64,000 bases of DNA from Trissonchulus latispiculum (lineage: Eukaryota > Nematoda > Enoplea > Enoplida > Ironidae): the NCBI GenBank assembly GCA_030248195.1, contig JASAND010030881.1:1-64000 (forward strand), in the 5' to 3' direction. Below, in pieces: positions 10,801-18,538 of this stretch (the stretch's first letter is position 1; each line of letters begins with the position of its first letter). The notes under the pieces were generated by a model. The model saw only the letters and a list, made by a program, of their open reading frames with translations, was not told the DNA's origin and did not search any database. The translations under genes and the position numbers were made by a program.

Positions 10801-11734
10801 TGACTCGTTGCGGATTCTCTTCTATTGGATGGACTGCTGCAAGAATACTCCAAAGGAAACATAAATTGTCGTTGTTTTGTACATTCACAATAGCTTTCTT
10901 CGCTTGAATCCAACGCGGTAGAGGTTTGTAGGAGGAACCAGTAAGAGGACGATGGCGGGCCACCTGGACATCCATGTGAAGGACCTGGTCAACTACCCAA
11001 TTGGATCCCATCATGAGGAAGCTCTCCAAATGCTTTTTAACTTCCTCTTCCCCATGGCTAACCTCTTCTCCCAAAGGAGAACCCAGCTGTACATCTTTTG
11101 CTTTGCAACAAAAGTGTGCCTCCATCACCTCCAGATGATCCGTAGCCCGCCGTAAACGGATCCTCACACACAACCAAAACTTGAGTCCCACCAACTCTTC
11201 CCTTTCCCGATTCAAAAGTCCAACCAGTTGTTCCCGAACCTCACCAAGAAATACCTCTAGATCACCAACAAAGTGTCTTGGAACCACCCGGTAACCCCGC
11301 AACCAACCGTAGAATGCTTCTTGGGTAGGATTAATATCATACCCTGACTGCAGAGGTTCTGGCATCGGCATTTCTAACAGCTCTTCATCCGATTCAGTCA
11401 AAGTATCCGGTTCATTGATTACCGGCATTGGCATCTCTAACAATTCTTCATCAGATTCGGTTAGAGCTTGTGGATCCAGATGAGGCTTCTTAGAAGTTCC
11501 AGTGTCTGTCTCATTACGTCTTTTTCTTCCACAAATTCTCAAATGCCGCTCTAAATTGTCCTTCCTTGAGAATGGTTTTCCACACTGACTGCAATTCCAC
11601 TGCTTTCGACCATGAACTGTTCGCTGATGACGCTTCACATCAGACTTCTTCCTGAATGATTTACCGCAGCTGTCACACTGGTGATCCAATACGTCCTGCG
11701 CCATAGCGGCTAACTGATTCAAGTCGTCAGACAT
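7847..11734 (-). CDS. POLB: Protein-primed family B DNA polymerase (Polinton pPolB) with zinc fingers
   Basis: This 1295-residue polymerase replicates the element's linear DNA from a terminal protein. Two C2H2 fingers lie at about residues 18-69, followed by an acidic stretch with a duplicated LTESDEELLEMPMP (91-104, 111-124). A conserved N-terminal module (about 288-420) has C292 in DNLCFLWS and H378 in GHYSW. Exonuclease motifs are YADFEC (454-459), FHNLRRYDAH (599-608) and LYLLSD (777-782). A Cys/His cluster at 554-586 (CHLCGK...DHCHLCGSYRGPAHNRCN) resembles the endonuclease VII zinc site. Polymerase motifs are YLDANNLYGW (876-885), KLLNNSVFGKTMEN (1040-1053) and FTDTDS (1138-1143). All catalytic aspartates are present. 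It is the only - strand gene of the element and is divergent from the gene at 11934. Confidence 0.95.
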   Translation of the reverse strand: MSDDLNQLAAMAQDVLDHQCDSCGKSFRKKSDVKRHQRTVHGRKQWNCSQCGKPFSRKDNLERHLRICGRKRRNETDTGTSKKPHLDPQALTESDEELLEMPMPVINEPDTLTESDEELLEMPMPEPLQSGYDINPTQEAFYGWLRGYRVVPRHFVGDLEVFLGEVREQLVGLLNREREELVGLKFWLCVRIRLRRATDHLEVMEAHFCCKAKDVQLGSPLGEEVSHGEEEVKKHLESFLMMGSNWVVDQVLHMDVQVARHRPLTGSSYKPLPRWIQAKKAIVNVQNNDNLCFLWSILAAVHPIEENPQRVTKYIAFTNELKAEGLEMPMKLKDVHKFERLNSISINVFGVEDKSFLPLYLSKNTYDKHIDLMLHDGHYSWIKDLDRLLSDQRNHDGKKYFCRRCLLPQYSSQKLKDHVERCLVNKPSKVTMPTDDTLQFKNFHRRLRSPIVVYADFECLTEKLDTCQPTPSKSSSTAYQRHRPCGYGLVSIKQCCDEGTRSIGESSVYRGKDCVSRFLDEIIDIAEEHNGNLNNCAPLYLTDTEESGFQQALCCHLCGKQLLVDRVRDHCHLCGSYRGPAHNRCNQQHRLNRDITVVFHNLRRYDAHLIMQEIGKVSKDRKLKMNAVAKGMEDYLSFSLKKTPSKEGGDSDDESEEEKLIGGYGRESVSWRIRFIDSCQFLMASLDTLVANLQTSQLQILSASFPDPTKMSLLTRKGVYPYDYMDCWQRFDEIGLPSKDAFYSRLTEQDISDSDYDHAVKVWQSFNVQTLGGYHDLYLLSDVLLLADVFENFRAFCLQHYDLDPIHYITLPSFGWDACLKLTDMKLELLKDNDQYMFFEQGIRGGVAMISHRYAKANNPYLDVYDSSLPTTYILYLDANNLYGWAMSQKQPCANFHWLSQSEIDKIDWSTIDVDGEEGYVLEVDLGYPKELHTLHNGYPIAPEKLVISDDMLSPYCKQLKADLNVADSKVHKLVPNLYNKQKYIIHFRNLKLYLSLGLKLERVHRVLAFRQSAWMHKYISFNTEMRKAAKNDFEKNLFKLLNNSVFGKTMENVRKYINVELVCDQARFSKLVSNPRFERATAFNEDLVAVCMSRATVELNKPIYVGFSVLDLSKLLMYDFHYNYIVRKYKDNCKLLFTDTDSLCYFIECNDVYKDMSVDCNLFDFSDYPSDHFLFSSTNKKVMGKMKDETNGSPISEFCGLRAKMYSILCGGEAKKRAKGVKKYVVKRYLSHTDYVETLFDKSLRRNVMNMIRSDKHQLFTLTSNKISLSAFDDKRYILDDGITSLSYGHCDVV

Positions 11735-11768
11735 TATACTAAAATGAACAAGAATGGTTTACTTACCG

Positions 11769-11777
11769 CCTTTTATA
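11769..11777 (-). promoter_or_regulatory. TATA box of the polymerase gene
   Basis: On the - strand the sequence reads TATAAAAGG, 34 bp upstream of the polymerase ATG (11734). This implies a very short leader. Confidence 0.6.
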
Positions 11778-11799
11778 CTCATTCTCAATGACGTCATTT

Positions 11800-11895
11800 C
11801 GATGACGTTATGATTGCAATGATTACGCAATCAATGATTGCAATGATTACTCAATCAATGATTACAATGATTACACAACCAATGATTATGCAATA
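11800..11895. promoter_or_regulatory. Tandem ATGATTGCAATGATTAC repeats in the divergent promoter
   Basis: Between the polymerase gene and the divergent gene at 11934, the word AATGATTAC and variants recur at a spacing of about 30 bp (TGCAATGATTACGCAATCA, TGCAATGATTACTCAATCA, TACAATGATTACACAACCA). The repeated units sit at the only divergent junction of the element, so they are candidates for a shared enhancer or replication-linked control site. Confidence 0.5.
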
Positions 11896-11933
11896 ACTAT
11901 TTAAGAACACTAACTTGTTTTTCAGAAATAACA

Positions 11934-12401
11934 ATGAACAAACTGATGATTGCAGCATTATTTTCGGTTGTAACAATACTTGCGACTGTATTCTTGTGTC
12001 AGTTATCGTGTCAGTGTACAGAAAAGTCATGGATCAACCACACTCTACCCAATGTTAATGAGTCTTGGAATGTAGACCTTGGCTACAGAATGGCCCTCGA
12101 TAAGAAAATTTATGAAGACGAAGTGGAACTGAGGGTTGTCATAGAAACTGGAGTGAATCCTCATGCTGTGTGCGGTGAGCGCCTTCTAATGCTGGAAGAT
12201 ATGTGTGCAGACATATTCCGAAGACTAAACTTTAATGGATCTGTGGTTGGACAATGCCAAGTTGGTCCACATACAAGAAATTTCTATTGGAAATCACCAA
12301 CCACAACGGACTTAACTCATGTATTATTGCGACTTGACATCGAAAAGGTGTTTGATGATGACTCATCGATTGTTTGCTTCTTCTTTGACCTACTGACCTA
12401 A
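11934..12401 (+). CDS. Small secreted or membrane-anchored Polinton protein, unknown
   Basis: The protein has 155 residues. Residues 5-22 form a strongly hydrophobic segment (IAALFSVVTILATVFLCQ) after a short basic start, consistent with a signal peptide or anchor, followed by Cys residues. Three N-glycosylation sequons (NHT, NES, NGS) and further cysteines lie in the remainder, so it may enter the secretory route. I recognise no homologue. It is too short to be one of the fusion glycoproteins reported from some nematode Mavericks. It is divergent from the polymerase gene; AATAAA follows at 12421-12426. Confidence 0.65.
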   Translation: MNKLMIAALFSVVTILATVFLCQLSCQCTEKSWINHTLPNVNESWNVDLGYRMALDKKIYEDEVELRVVIETGVNPHAVCGERLLMLEDMCADIFRRLNFNGSVVGQCQVGPHTRNFYWKSPTTTDLTHVLLRLDIEKVFDDDSSIVCFFFDLLT

Positions 12402-12411
12402 TTTTAAACAG

Positions 12412-12421
12412 ATATAAGCAA
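12412..12421 (+). promoter_or_regulatory. ATATAAGCAA promoter-like element
   Basis: The sequence matches the TATATAAGCAA elements at 13107 and 13734, all placed just upstream of Polinton genes. It lies 71 bp before the ATG at 12483. Confidence 0.4.
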
Positions 12422-12482
12422 ATAAATTGGAACCTTAATTAGTTTGCATGGATTCTGTCGTGCGTGCTGCGGTTTCGGAGTT

Positions 12483-13091
12483 ATGTCGAGGTTCAAACTC
12501 AAGGCTATTGCGGAACAAAATGCGAAACTGGCGCGGGGGAAGAAGAGTGAAAATGGTGATAACGATTCCAGCTCTGAAGATGAAGGTCATAAGCTTAGTT
12601 CCTACTGGCCGCCTTCTGCAGCGCCATGGGTTCCACCACCACAACCACAGAAGAATTTATACGAGTCCTTTGTTGCGGAGATGATGGCAGTCACCAACTC
12701 TGAACCAACAGCTCCGTGGGAGCGACTCTATTTACTTGGTTTTGCCAAAGAAGTGGAACGTTTGGCTAGATATTTCTCAAAAGTCAGCTTTGAATGTCTT
12801 GGATGTCTGCTGACATGTCTTTCACAACAAGACCATACTTGTCTTGATACATATCGAAACTACTTGGATAGCCACTTTCAATATTTGGTTGAAGAAGCTG
12901 TCACTATGGAAGATGTGATGAAGAGAACAAACGTATCTATCGACATGACTGAACCTGAACAGTGGGATGTCTGTTCTATTGACTTTAACTGCAGAACCAT
13001 ATGGCGTCCTTTGATTTATCTTGCTATTCTTAAAGACTATGTAATGTTCCCTATTGAATGGAGAAAAGCTGTTGACAGTGTGCATATGTAA
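12483..13091 (+). CDS. Polinton protein of unknown function
   Basis: The protein has 202 residues from the first in-frame ATG (12483). The frame is open further upstream but only from a TTG. The N terminus is basic (MSRFKLKAIAEQNAKLARGKK), followed by an acidic serine run (SSSEDEG), a proline-rich linker (WPPSAAPWVPPPQPQ), and a probably alpha-helical domain with several cysteines (ECLGCLLTCL). The role is unknown. Polintons commonly carry one or two such lineage-specific genes between the polymerase and the ATPase. An ATG at 12448 in another frame gives only 78 residues and is not preferred. Confidence 0.65.
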   Translation: MSRFKLKAIAEQNAKLARGKKSENGDNDSSSEDEGHKLSSYWPPSAAPWVPPPQPQKNLYESFVAEMMAVTNSEPTAPWERLYLLGFAKEVERLARYFSKVSFECLGCLLTCLSQQDHTCLDTYRNYLDSHFQYLVEEAVTMEDVMKRTNVSIDMTEPEQWDVCSIDFNCRTIWRPLIYLAILKDYVMFPIEWRKAVDSVHM

Positions 13092-13106
13092 CTGTTGTTA
13101 ATAATG

Positions 13107-13117
13107 TATATAAGCAA
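13107..13117 (+). promoter_or_regulatory. TATATAAGCAA promoter of the ATPase gene
   Basis: TATATAAGCAA lies 42 bp upstream of the ATPase ATG, in the 57-bp gap after the previous gene. AATAAA at 13142-13147, immediately before the ATG, probably ends the upstream transcript. Confidence 0.55.
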
Positions 13118-13148
13118 TTACTGTATGTGTAAATTATTGTAAATAAAC

Positions 13149-13748
13149 ATGGATGTGCGTCTCAAGTGTCCATTTAGTATGTTAGTGGTAGGACCATCTG
13201 GTAGTGGCAAGTCTCAATTTACGTCTAAGCTGTTAGCGAGTAGGTACCTAATGAAGGACTCTCCTACGAGGGTAGTTTGGTGCTATAGTGTTTGGCAGCC
13301 ACTTTACAACAATCTGGACTATGAGTTTAGACAAGGCTTGCCAGATGAGGAGCTATTGAAGGAAGGAAATATGCTTTTAGTCTTAGATGATCTAATGAGC
13401 GAGTCACCAGAAGTGTTGGCAAATGTTTTCACAAAGTACAGCCATCACTACAACATCAGTTGCATTGCCTTACTGCAGAACCTGTTTCCAAAGAATTATC
13501 GGACTATATCTCTGAACGCAAACTATATAGTTCTGATGAAGAATACTCGTGATCGGGCTCAAATCAGTCACTTGGCGAGACAGGTATTTCCAGGCAAGGG
13601 TAAATTTCTGATTGAAGCTTTTGAAGACGCCACTAAAGAGCCCTATTCCTATTTGCTACTGGACTTTAAACCCGAATCACATGACCAGACTCGGGTTATA
13701 AGTGGCATTCTTCCTGGAGAAGAGCCCGTAGCCTATATAAGCAAGTAA
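13149..13748 (+). CDS. ATP: FtsK/HerA-type genome packaging ATPase
   Basis: This is a 199-residue A32-like packaging ATPase, which drives DNA into the capsid in Polintons, adintoviruses, virophages and poxviruses. Walker A is GPSGSGKS (15-22) and Walker B is MLLVLDD (75-81). The later block LLQNLFPKNYRTISLNANY, followed by a KNTRD motif, is the conserved sensor and arginine region. Length and order fit Polinton ATPases. It starts right after a TATATAAGCAA element and is followed after 7 bp by the next gene. Confidence 0.93.
   Translation: MDVRLKCPFSMLVVGPSGSGKSQFTSKLLASRYLMKDSPTRVVWCYSVWQPLYNNLDYEFRQGLPDEELLKEGNMLLVLDDLMSESPEVLANVFTKYSHHYNISCIALLQNLFPKNYRTISLNANYIVLMKNTRDRAQISHLARQVFPGKGKFLIEAFEDATKEPYSYLLLDFKPESHDQTRVISGILPGEEPVAYISK
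13734..13744 (+). promoter_or_regulatory. TATATAAGCAA promoter overlapping the ATPase stop
   Basis: This is an exact copy of the 11-mer at 13107. It overlaps the last ATPase codons. A start of transcription about 30 bp downstream (near 13764) would exclude the ATG at 13756 and favour the next one at 13771. Confidence 0.5.
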
Positions 13749-13755
13749 AAATTTG

Positions 13756-14103
13756 ATGAAATCATTCAGTATGGGTTTATATCGCCTGCGTAAACACTAT
13801 AAAAAGCTCCACTCTGTAGCTGGAACGTCTCCTGCTCAACGCAAGTCCTTACTTCATAGCGCCAGCGACGACTTTCACCGCTGTATTTGCGAATGTGCGC
13901 TAAATGTGCTTAAGGGAAATATTCCTATATCTACAGATCAAAAGAAACGTCTAAGTCGTCATAAAGAAGTTCTCAGGAAGATTACTAATCCTAGAAGTGG
14001 TCTAAAGCATAAGCGAAAGCTTATTGTACAAAGTGGTGGTAACTTTCTGCTTGCTCTCATACCAGCAATTGCAGGAGCGATTGGCTCACTACTAGGAAGA
14101 TGA
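13756..14103 (+). CDS. Small basic Polinton protein with C-terminal hydrophobic segment
   Basis: The protein has 115 residues from ATG 13756 (or 110 from ATG 13771, reading MGLYRLRKH, which the TATA position favours). A basic, helical N-terminal domain has a CICECALNVLKGNIPI block. It is followed by KHKRKLIVQSGG and a hydrophobic glycine-rich tail (FLLALIPAIAGAIGSLL). That combination is typical of small virion core or membrane-active proteins (adenovirus pX/pVI-like) predicted in adintoviruses and Polintons. The assignment is by pattern only. The stop overlaps the next start (ATGA at 14100). Confidence 0.7.
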   Translation: MKSFSMGLYRLRKHYKKLHSVAGTSPAQRKSLLHSASDDFHRCICECALNVLKGNIPISTDQKKRLSRHKEVLRKITNPRSGLKHKRKLIVQSGGNFLLALIPAIAGAIGSLLGR

Positions 14104-15026
14104 CAAGCTTCAGGAAAATGAAACTTGTACCATACGATAGCAACTGGAAGCAACCTGTTGCTAACAAGTTGACACAGCTAAGAAATGATATGGATAATAT
14201 TTTATCTCATGAAGGAAATGATGAAACAGTGAAGAAGTTTCAACGGCTGTTGTCTCAATATAGACATTACCTTGGTAAGACACCAAAGGTAAATCCTAAA
14301 CCTGAAGCACTTGTGTCAAAGACGTTTGATGATGTTGACTTTGACAGTTTCTCTGACGATGAATCGATGATTGATGAACCAACGATTGATGAACAGGAAT
14401 TGACTGCAGTAACAGATCAACTCGCTCGAAATCCAGATATACTCACGTGGAATGACACTGGAGAAATACTGTTCCACAATGTGCGAGTGCCAAACACTAA
14501 CATTGTGAACTTGCTTGAATCTCATCTTACTGGAACAACGGGAGAACCCGGTCAGACTATATTTGAAGCTGCCCTTCAAGAAATGCAAGTGGATCAACCA
14601 TCTCGAAAAAGAGAGGCTGCTCCACAAGATGAAGCTATAAAAAGACAGCGTGTCGGACATGGAACTACCACTAATCAGAAGGCCATTCATAGACGCTGGC
14701 AAAGAAAGCAACTGGCGGCAAAGCAGCACTTTAAGAAACGACGTTCAATTGCAAAGCAGTTGGTAAGACCAAAGTATCTTGGTAAACGGCGGCTGGATCC
14801 TGAAGAGTATTTAGCGAAGCGACCTATTACTGAACACCGATTCCACACAAGTCATCAACCTAAATGGATTGGTGAGCACCAAGTTGAAGGAAAACGTGTC
14901 AAGTCAAAAGGAGGTCCTTTAATGAAGCGTGCAAAGATTGTCAATTTTGCAAAGCGTAAACGAAAAGACGACTGGCCAGAACGTCTTGAGCCCAAATCTA
15001 AAAGATTTAGATGGATGCAACTTTGA
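14100..15026 (+). CDS. Basic Polinton protein, possible DNA-binding or core protein
   Basis: The protein has 308 residues, with the start codon overlapping the previous stop by 4 bp. The N-terminal part (MKLVPYDSNW, then a helical stretch) resembles a module common in Polinton proteins upstream of the integrase. The middle is acidic (DDVDFDSFSDDESM). The C-terminal 130 residues are very rich in Lys and Arg (for example KRQRVGHG, KKRRSIAKQ, LGKRRLDPE), as expected for a nuclear or DNA-condensing virion protein. The function is not established. Its end overlaps the integrase start by 16 bp. Confidence 0.7.
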   Translation: MTSFRKMKLVPYDSNWKQPVANKLTQLRNDMDNILSHEGNDETVKKFQRLLSQYRHYLGKTPKVNPKPEALVSKTFDDVDFDSFSDDESMIDEPTIDEQELTAVTDQLARNPDILTWNDTGEILFHNVRVPNTNIVNLLESHLTGTTGEPGQTIFEAALQEMQVDQPSRKREAAPQDEAIKRQRVGHGTTTNQKAIHRRWQRKQLAAKQHFKKRRSIAKQLVRPKYLGKRRLDPEEYLAKRPITEHRFHTSHQPKWIGEHQVEGKRVKSKGGPLMKRAKIVNFAKRKRKDDWPERLEPKSKRFRWMQL

Positions 15027-16066
15027 ATCGTCTCTATTACACTCCTGGTCTACCTACAGCATATTCAGGACTATCTCGTCTCACCAAAGCAGTTAAAGAC
15101 AGGAATAAAGTCAAAGCATGGCTACTTCGTCAAGATCCATATACTCTTCACAAACAGGCAAGAAAGAAGCTAAGCATCGAACCTAGAGTCTATGTTCCTG
15201 GAATTGATGCACAATGGGCTGCTGATTTGTGTGATATGAGTAATATATCTAAATACAACGATGGATTCCGCTACATGCTGACGGTGATTGATGTGTTTTC
15301 CAAGTATGCCTGGGCCAAGCCTGTGAGAACAAAAGGTGGAAAAGATGTTACTGAAGCATTCCAGAAGATTCTAATTGGAACTATTCGAAGACCTGAAAAG
15401 TTGGAAACTGACCGTGGGAAGGAGTTTTACAACCACGATTTCCAACATATGCTCAGTCTTTACGATATTGATCACTTTTCAACCTACAGTGTTCATAAAA
15501 GTGCTACCGTAGAAAGGTTCAACAGAACCTTAAAGAATTTGCTATACAGATATTTTACAGCAAAGAACACTTATCGATGGTTGGATGTTTTGCCCGATAT
15601 GCTGCAAACTTACAATTCGCGTCAACATAGAAGTATAAAGATGGCTCCAAAGGACGTGAACGCCTCAAACGAATCAATAGTATACAACAACTTGTATAAG
15701 AAGAAGGTGAAAAGAGAAGACAGGCTGTATGAAGGACAGCTGGTTAGAATCAGCAAAGTGAAGGCACTCTTTGAGAAGGGATATCTACCAAACTATACTG
15801 AAGAATTGTTTACGATTAGTGAGGTTATACCAGGTCATCCAAATCGCTATGTCCTAAAGGATCTCATGGATGAAACTATAAAAGGAAAGTTTGTTGCTCA
15901 AGAACTTCAACCAGTTGACAAAGATTCTGACGACATTTGGAAGATTGAAAAGATTTTACGAACAAGGAAAGGTCCTCAAGGTATTGAATACTTGGTCAAG
16001 TGGCAAGGATATCCAGCAAAGTTTAATTCATACGTTAAAGAAGGCGACGTTGTCAATCTAGCGTGA
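15011..16066 (+). CDS. INT: Retroviral-type integrase with C-terminal chromodomain
   Basis: This 351-residue integrase joins the element ends to target DNA. The DDE core shows WAADLCDM (69-76), TDRGKEF with D134, and E168 in ATVERFNRTL. The second and third acids are separated by 33 residues, slightly less than the canonical 35. The IDVFSKYAWAKPV strand is typical of Polinton integrases. Residues about 305-346 form a chromodomain (IWKIEKILR, then EYLVKWQGYP), which may steer insertion to marked chromatin. The gene overlaps both neighbours (start within the preceding gene; stop overlapping the next ATG). Confidence 0.95.
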   Translation: MDATLNRLYYTPGLPTAYSGLSRLTKAVKDRNKVKAWLLRQDPYTLHKQARKKLSIEPRVYVPGIDAQWAADLCDMSNISKYNDGFRYMLTVIDVFSKYAWAKPVRTKGGKDVTEAFQKILIGTIRRPEKLETDRGKEFYNHDFQHMLSLYDIDHFSTYSVHKSATVERFNRTLKNLLYRYFTAKNTYRWLDVLPDMLQTYNSRQHRSIKMAPKDVNASNESIVYNNLYKKKVKREDRLYEGQLVRISKVKALFEKGYLPNYTEELFTISEVIPGHPNRYVLKDLMDETIKGKFVAQELQPVDKDSDDIWKIEKILRTRKGPQGIEYLVKWQGYPAKFNSYVKEGDVVNLA

Positions 16067-16803
16067 TGTATCTATTTCTACCATCCAACAGTTCAATGGA
16101 TCACTTTCCTGATAACACTTTGGCAAACTTTCGAGTGAAATTGGCTAAACCGCTAATCTTACATGGACAACATGAAGTGGCTCTAGTGGAGTTGATTTAT
16201 CCAAACTCATTCCTAACCTTCCAATCATCAGATGCCACAATATATTTTCATGGTAACAAAGAGGCAGACTACAAGGTCATAGGCAAGATTGTCTTGCGAT
16301 CTGGTCATTATTCATCAGCTGAAGAACTCGTTGAACAATTGAGTCAATTTGATGAAATGGGTGTACACATTGACTGGGTACCAGAGAAGAAACGTTACCG
16401 CGTCAAATATAATAATCCAAAAGATTTTCATCACATATCCCTCAGTCCAGTACTATCCTACATTCTTGGCTTCAATTCTGGATCTAATTATTTCCATTTC
16501 TACTCTGAATCAACCTACGCTGACTTTCCTCCTAACTTTGGGAGTGTGCAAAATAGTATGTTTGTTTACTCTGACTTGGTTGACCATCAGAGAGTTGGAG
16601 ATGCCATGGCACCGTTGCTTCGAGTGGTAAATACCTCAACCAATACTCCTGGAATAACTATTTCTGAAAAGTATATAAAGCCCTACTATCTGGACATGGC
16701 CAAGTCATCGGTTGATGTTGTCCATATCCAAATCAGAACATCAAGTGGTTCTACCGTTTCCATTTCTAAGCAGCAGTCCTTTAATCTTGAAACTTCATAT
16801 TAG
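16063..16803 (+). CDS. mCP: Penton-like minor capsid protein
   Basis: The protein has 246 residues. The N terminus (LYLFLPSNSS-type start, here MMYLFLPSNSSMDHFPDNT, then ANFRVKLAKPLILHG and EVALVELIYPNSF) is characteristic of the Polinton minor capsid protein. That protein is predicted to be a single jelly-roll forming the pentameric vertices. The rest is beta-rich with no membrane segment. The gene lies directly upstream of the pVI-like and major capsid genes, as in other Polintons. The start overlaps the integrase stop (ATGATG). Confidence 0.75.
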   Translation: MMYLFLPSNSSMDHFPDNTLANFRVKLAKPLILHGQHEVALVELIYPNSFLTFQSSDATIYFHGNKEADYKVIGKIVLRSGHYSSAEELVEQLSQFDEMGVHIDWVPEKKRYRVKYNNPKDFHHISLSPVLSYILGFNSGSNYFHFYSESTYADFPPNFGSVQNSMFVYSDLVDHQRVGDAMAPLLRVVNTSTNTPGITISEKYIKPYYLDMAKSSVDVVHIQIRTSSGSTVSISKQQSFNLETSY

Positions 16804-16824
16804 ACCAAAGCTGCTGGCATCATA

Positions 16825-17241
16825 ATGTATCCTCACGATCAACAGATGATGAACGACTATTATGCAAACCAGGCATCTGGTAATCTTGCATACTTTTCGG
16901 GACCATCAATCCAACAAGGACATGGGTTGGGTGGTCTGTTTGGTAGCTTATTCAGAGGCGTGGTACCCTTCTTCACCAAGACCGTTGCTCCTCTATTAAG
17001 GTCTGGTGCTAAAGCAATCGGTCAAGAAGCTCTGAGAACTGGAGTCAATGTTGCTCACGACATTGTAAGAGGTGAGGATCCACTGGAGTCATTGGAAACT
17101 AGAGGAAAGCAAGCTGGTCTCAGGCTTGGACATAAAGCAGTGAATAAGATTATAGGTAAAAGACCAACACCTCGAAAAGGTATAAAAGGGGCAAAAAGAC
17201 AACGACATCAAGACATATTCACTAATGGCTCTGATTCATGA
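16825..17241 (+). CDS. pVI-like small virion protein with amphipathic segment
   Basis: The protein has 138 residues. Its glycine-rich GHGLGGLFGSLFRGVVPF is followed by an alanine/leucine helix (VAPLLRSGAKAIGQEALR) and TGVNVAHDIVRGE, then a basic tail (GKRPTPRKGIKGAKRQR). This organisation is common in Polintons and adintoviruses immediately upstream of the major capsid gene, where it is compared with adenovirus pVI or pX (membrane lysis, core). The function is inferred from layout. Its 3' end overlaps the capsid start by 17 bp. Confidence 0.75.
   Translation: MYPHDQQMMNDYYANQASGNLAYFSGPSIQQGHGLGGLFGSLFRGVVPFFTKTVAPLLRSGAKAIGQEALRTGVNVAHDIVRGEDPLESLETRGKQAGLRLGHKAVNKIIGKRPTPRKGIKGAKRQRHQDIFTNGSDS
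17181..17189 (+). promoter_or_regulatory. TATAAAAGG box of the major capsid gene
   Basis: TATAAAAGG, followed by GGC, lies 44 bp before the capsid ATG, inside the preceding gene. It is the strongest consensus TATA box in the element, as might be expected for a highly expressed structural gene. Confidence 0.55.
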
Positions 17242-18538
17242 GCGATCCTGTCCTTGCGTCTCCACACAGTTGGATCTCTTCAAGCTGCCAGGTACTCAGA
17301 CAAGTCAGGAGAAGAGCAACTATGTGCCCTACTATCCTTTGGCAAATACAACTGATGGCGGCCCAATAGAGTTTGACATAAAGCCATCTCCTCATTATAC
17401 AGATCTGTCTGATACGAGGCTCTATATTGCAGCCAAGATTGTACTAGCTGGTGGAAATGCGTTTGCTAATGATGTAAAAGTAGCACCAGTTAACATGCTA
17501 CTACACGCACTTTTTTCCAAAGTGGACGTCCATGTTTGTAATCGAATGATCACTCAAAGTACAGGAACGTATCCATGGAAGGCAGCATTTGAGACTCTGC
17601 TAAACTTTGGTAGTGATGCTAAAGGAAGTCAACTAAGCTCAATCCTGTACTATAAAGATACAGAAATGGAAGATGTGAATGCAGCAGCATCTGCGAGTAA
17701 TACTGGACTGGCGAAGCGTTGGGTACGGACAGCAGGTAGTAGGCTGTTTGAACTCTATGGACCTCTTCATGTGGATCTATTCTTTCAAGACAAGTATCTA
17801 TTGAGTAATGTACCTATTCGGATCAAGCTGATAAGAAGTTCTCCAGAGTTTTGTTTAATGTCTGGAGAGGATGTGACTCAGAAGTTTAAGATTGAAATCA
17901 GTGAAGCTATACTTTGGGTTCGACATGTGCAGATTGCTCCAAGCGTATCACTGGCTCATGAAAAGGCACTATCTCTTGGGAATGCACTATATCCTGTCAA
18001 CAGAACCGAGATTGAAGTGCTTACAGTTCCCTTCAACACTCGATCTGCATCACGTGACAATTTCTTTGCTGGGCACATACCAAAGAAGCTGGTGTTTGCA
18101 ATGATTACGAATAATGCTATGAATGGGCGTTACAGCAACAACCCATTTAACTTTCAAACATTTGATCTGGATAATTTGGAGTTAACTATTGATGGAGAAC
18201 CGGTGGCTGGCTGTCCTATGAAACTAAGTGACAAGCGGATGATCAGAGCGTATGCAAATCTATTTAATGTCAAGAACAAGTCCTATTCTGACTCTGGAAC
18301 AGATATAAGCTATCCAAATTTTCAAAGTGGATATGCCATGTTCTGCTTTGATCTAACTCCTGACGGCTGTGGAAATACTTCCCACCACTTGGAGCTGAAT
18401 AGACAAGGAAATCTACGACTGAGTCTGCAGTTTGCAAGCAATCTGGTGCAAACGATTAATGTTATCGTCTATGGTGAATTTGAAAGCATCATCGAGATAA
18501 CAAGATCTCGTGAGCTATTAATGGACTATAAGGCCTAA
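17225..18538 (+). CDS. MCP: Major capsid protein (double jelly-roll hexon type)
   Basis: The protein has 437 residues. It matches the widespread family annotated in animal genomes as F54H12.2-like, which is the Polinton major capsid protein. Recognisable parts are LDLFKLPGTQT near the start, YYPLANTTDGGPIEFDI, the block VFAMITNNAMNGRYSNNPFN, and the C-terminal VNVIVYGEFE-type ending (INVIVYGEFESIIEITRSR). The length fits the family. Trimers would form the icosahedral shell. No stop, frameshift or deletion is seen. The stop overlaps the protease ATG by one base. Confidence 0.93.
   Translation: MALIHERSCPCVSTQLDLFKLPGTQTSQEKSNYVPYYPLANTTDGGPIEFDIKPSPHYTDLSDTRLYIAAKIVLAGGNAFANDVKVAPVNMLLHALFSKVDVHVCNRMITQSTGTYPWKAAFETLLNFGSDAKGSQLSSILYYKDTEMEDVNAAASASNTGLAKRWVRTAGSRLFELYGPLHVDLFFQDKYLLSNVPIRIKLIRSSPEFCLMSGEDVTQKFKIEISEAILWVRHVQIAPSVSLAHEKALSLGNALYPVNRTEIEVLTVPFNTRSASRDNFFAGHIPKKLVFAMITNNAMNGRYSNNPFNFQTFDLDNLELTIDGEPVAGCPMKLSDKRMIRAYANLFNVKNKSYSDSGTDISYPNFQSGYAMFCFDLTPDGCGNTSHHLELNRQGNLRLSLQFASNLVQTINVIVYGEFESIIEITRSRELLMDYKA

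Noticed and set aside
12444..12482. Upstream extension of the 202-residue Polinton gene
   Set aside because: It would need a TTG start; the first ATG in frame is 12483.
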